Assembly: GCA_002376235.1 (NCBI GenBank)
Contig: DFNX01000016.1
Coordinates: forward strand, 1,364,001 to 1,428,000
Source: Neorhizobium sp. UBA3556
GTDB taxonomy: Bacteria; Pseudomonadota; Alphaproteobacteria; Rhizobiales; Rhizobiaceae
Length of the DNA: 64,000 bases
Reading direction: 5' to 3'
Of this stretch, positions 62,120-64,000 are shown in pieces (positions within the stretch are counted from its first letter, which is position 1; each line of letters opens with the position of its first letter). A program made the translations under genes and the position numbers. The notes below the pieces were generated by a model that saw nothing but the letters and a program-made list of their open reading frames with translations, was not told the origin of the DNA and did no database searches.

Positions 62120-62159
62120 GCTTCGTCCCTTCCCTTAATCCGATTAGTATGACTTTTTT

Positions 62160-62183
62160 TGACAATAGCGAAGTTGATTGTCA
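62160..62183 (+). promoter_or_regulatory. Inverted repeat upstream of gabD
   Basis: TGACAAT (62160-62166) and ATTGTCA (62177-62183) are perfect 7-bp arms separated by ten bases, about 100 bases before the gabD start. It could be the site of the XRE-cupin regulator. The left arm also forms a TTGACA hexamer, but no good -10 follows at 17 bases. Confidence 0.45.
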
Positions 62184-62280
62184 GCCGTGTTTGTCCTAAC
62201 TCAGGCACCGGAACCCTCCGCCCCTTCTGCCCGCGGCACCCGCCGCGCGACCTGACGTTTCCAAACGAAAGTGGACCCCC

Positions 62281-63717
62281 ATGCAGACCTATCCCGACGT
62301 AAAACTCTTCATCAACGGCGAATGGCGCGATGCCATTGGTGGCGAAACGATCGAAGTCACCGATCCGGCGACCGATGAAGTCATCGGCAAGATTGCCCAT
62401 GCCCGCAAGGCGGACCTCGATCTGGCGCTCGAAGCTGCCGACAAGGGTTTCAAGATCTGGCGCGACACGGCTCCCTTCGACCGCTCGAAGATGATGCGCA
62501 AGGCGGCCGACATCCTGCGCGAACGCGCCGACAGGATCGCCTTCCTGATGACCCGCGAACAGGGCAAGCCGCTGGCCCAGTCCAAGATGGAAATCATGGG
62601 CGCCGCCGACACGATCGACTGGTTCGCCGAAGAGGCCCGCCGCACATACGGGCAGATCATCCCGGCCCGCTTCTCCGGCGTCGCCCAGATGACGATCAAG
62701 CAGCCGGTCGGCCCGGTCGCAGCCTTCACCCCGTGGAATTTTCCGATCAACCAGATCGTCCGCAAGCTTTCAGCGGCGGTTGCCACTGGCTGCTCCATCA
62801 TCGTCAAGGCCCCGGAAGAAACCCCGGCTTCGCCCGCAGAACTGATCCGCGCCTTCGCCGATGCCGGTATTCCGGCAGGCGTCATCGGTCTGGTCTACGG
62901 CATTCCGGCCGAAGTATCGGAATACCTGATCCCGCATCCGGTCATCCGCAAGATCTCGTTCACCGGCTCCACCCCGGTCGGCAAGCATCTCGCAGCCCTT
63001 GCCGGCAAGCACATGAAGCGCGCCACGATGGAACTCGGCGGCCACGCTCCGGTCATGGTCTTCGACGATGCCGATCTCGATAAGGCGATCGAAATCAGCG
63101 CCATGTCGAAATACCGCAATGCCGGTCAGGTCTGCGTATCGCCGACCCGCTTCCTGGTTCAGGACGGCGTTGCCGACAAGTTCCTCGAAGGTTTCGTCAA
63201 GGCTGCCGAGGCCATCAAGGTCGGCAATGGCCTCGAAGCCGATACCGTCATGGGCCCGCTTGCCAACGACCGCCGCATCCCGGCCATGGAAGCCCTGATC
63301 CAGGACGCCGTCTCGAACGGCGGCGAACTGAAGACCGGCGGCAAGCGCATCGGCAACAAGGGTAACTTCTTCGAGCCGACCGTTCTTGCCAACGTCCCGA
63401 CCTCGGCCAAGATCATGAACGACGAACCTTTTGGCCCGATCGCCATCATCAACCGCTTCTCCACCTATGAGGACGCGATCAACGAGGCAAACCGCCTGCC
63501 CTTCGGCCTTGCTTCCTACGCCTTCACCGGCTCGGTCAAGACCGCTCACGCGCTCGGCCGCGAAGTCGAAGCCGGCATGCTGACCATCAACCACAACGGT
63601 CTCGCCCTGCCGGAAGTCCCCTTCGGCGGCGTGAAGGATTCGGGTTACGGCACCGAAGGCGGCTCGGAAGCAGTGGCCGCCTATCTCGAAACCAAATACG
63701 TCACCCAGATGAACTGA
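62281..63717 (+). CDS. gabD: Succinate-semialdehyde dehydrogenase (aldehyde dehydrogenase family)
   Basis: This 478-residue enzyme has catalytic Asn153 (FTPWNFPINQ), Glu251 (MELGGHAPVM) and Cys285 (NAGQVCVSPTRF). The sequence is closest in pattern to the GabD group, which oxidises succinate semialdehyde from GABA to succinate using NAD(P). It follows a PuuR-like regulator. A strong terminator lies 24 bases after the stop. Confidence 0.9.
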   Translation: MQTYPDVKLFINGEWRDAIGGETIEVTDPATDEVIGKIAHARKADLDLALEAADKGFKIWRDTAPFDRSKMMRKAADILRERADRIAFLMTREQGKPLAQSKMEIMGAADTIDWFAEEARRTYGQIIPARFSGVAQMTIKQPVGPVAAFTPWNFPINQIVRKLSAAVATGCSIIVKAPEETPASPAELIRAFADAGIPAGVIGLVYGIPAEVSEYLIPHPVIRKISFTGSTPVGKHLAALAGKHMKRATMELGGHAPVMVFDDADLDKAIEISAMSKYRNAGQVCVSPTRFLVQDGVADKFLEGFVKAAEAIKVGNGLEADTVMGPLANDRRIPAMEALIQDAVSNGGELKTGGKRIGNKGNFFEPTVLANVPTSAKIMNDEPFGPIAIINRFSTYEDAINEANRLPFGLASYAFTGSVKTAHALGREVEAGMLTINHNGLALPEVPFGGVKDSGYGTEGGSEAVAAYLETKYVTQMN

Positions 63718-63740
63718 TCTATCTGCGATCACCTCCATCG

Positions 63741-63777
63741 AACCGGCCGGAGCCAGCGCTCCGGCCGGTTTTCTTTT
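63741..63777 (+). terminator. Rho-independent terminator of gabD
   Basis: AACCGGCCGGAGC (63741-63753), CAGC and GCTCCGGCCGGTT (63758-63770) form a perfect 13-bp stem followed by TTCTTTT. Confidence 0.93.
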
Positions 63778-63839
63778 GCCGCTTGCCCGCGTCGACGGAG
63801 TCGAATACGAAAACAAAGTGTGAACACACGGATATAACC

Positions 63840-64000
63840 ATGGCCGAAACTGATGCGAATTCTGCTCCTCTCCTGAAGGAAATCTTCAACCGCGATCGGC
63901 TGAACCATTTCGCCCGCGAGACGGCCGCCATCCATCCGACTTTCGACGGCGAGCGCTTCCTGCAGCTTGCATCTGAAGGACTTGACGATCTCAGCATCAT
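63840..64000 (+). CDS. DNA alkylation repair (AlkC/AlkD-like HEAT) protein, 5' end only
   Basis: The first 53 codons are visible, starting MAETDANSAPLLKEIFNRDRLNHFARE. LLKEIFNRDRL and the following HPTFDGERFLQLASEGLDDLS resemble the N-terminus of HEAT-repeat DNA alkylation repair proteins. The Shine-Dalgarno is weak. The assignment rests on the N-terminal pattern alone because the gene runs off the window. Confidence 0.6.
   Translation, partial: MAETDANSAPLLKEIFNRDRLNHFARETAAIHPTFDGERFLQLASEGLDDLSI

Noticed and set aside
63735..63780. Possible attachment site or inverted repeat after gabD
   Set aside because: The perfect stem with a T-rich tail is a standard terminator; no integrase or target duplication is nearby.

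Overview
The window looks like chromosomal DNA from a member of the Rhizobiaceae (Rhizobium/Agrobacterium/Neorhizobium type alphaproteobacterium). The evidence is the high-GC coding sequence, a sitABCD manganese operon with Mur-type operators, a smoEFGK-mtlK polyol operon, many ABC uptake systems, soluble and membrane chemoreceptors, a complete PhyR-NepR-EcfG general stress response locus, and two copies of a RIME-like palindromic intergenic repeat. No rRNA, tRNA, CRISPR array, prophage or insertion sequence was recognised. Species cannot be fixed from this sequence alone.

Layout. 1-6.2 kb: end of a secreted protein gene, sitABCD (Mn/Fe uptake), a MarR repressor and MFS exporter that share four copies of one operator motif, and a small membrane protein. 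6.3-9.2 kb: a soluble double-PAS chemoreceptor and transaldolase. 9.4-19.7 kb: two SorC-type sugar regulators followed by a mannitol/sorbitol/arabitol ABC transporter, polyol dehydrogenase, HAD phosphatase and FGGY kinase. 19.8-29.9 kb: mixed housekeeping and regulatory genes (SnoaL-like, SDR/LysR pair, dCache chemoreceptor, EI24 membrane protein, glyoxalase/TetR pair, endonuclease III, Ada-like methyltransferase, PilZ, tyrosine phosphatase). 29.7-36.9 kb: a divergent peptide ABC transporter with an M20 amidohydrolase.

37.0-41.8 kb: the general stress response island, with an HWE histidine kinase, the anti-anti-sigma response regulator PhyR, the anti-sigma factor NepR, the sigma factor EcfG and a two-gene membrane operon. 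Exact EcfG-type promoters (GGAAC-N16-CGTT) lie in front of phyR, in front of the membrane operon and, unexpectedly, in an intergenic region next to the kinase. That last promoter is followed by about 115 bases that fold into three stem-loops with strongly C-rich loops and a terminator: a candidate stress-sigma-dependent small RNA, and the most interesting item in the window.

41.9-52.0 kb: two peptide ABC systems on the minus strand plus an M19 dipeptidase; the second system has no ATPase genes of its own. 52.1-56.7 kb: a purine salvage operon (LacI regulator, nucleoside hydrolase, adenine deaminase, phosphoribosyltransferase). 56.8-59.0 kb: LysR regulator and glutaryl-CoA dehydrogenase. 59.0-61.4 kb: palindromic repeat, a BcsL/FemAB-like acyltransferase, an AT-rich patch and a decayed chemoreceptor. 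61.5-64 kb: XRE-cupin regulator, succinate-semialdehyde dehydrogenase, and the start of a DNA alkylation repair gene.
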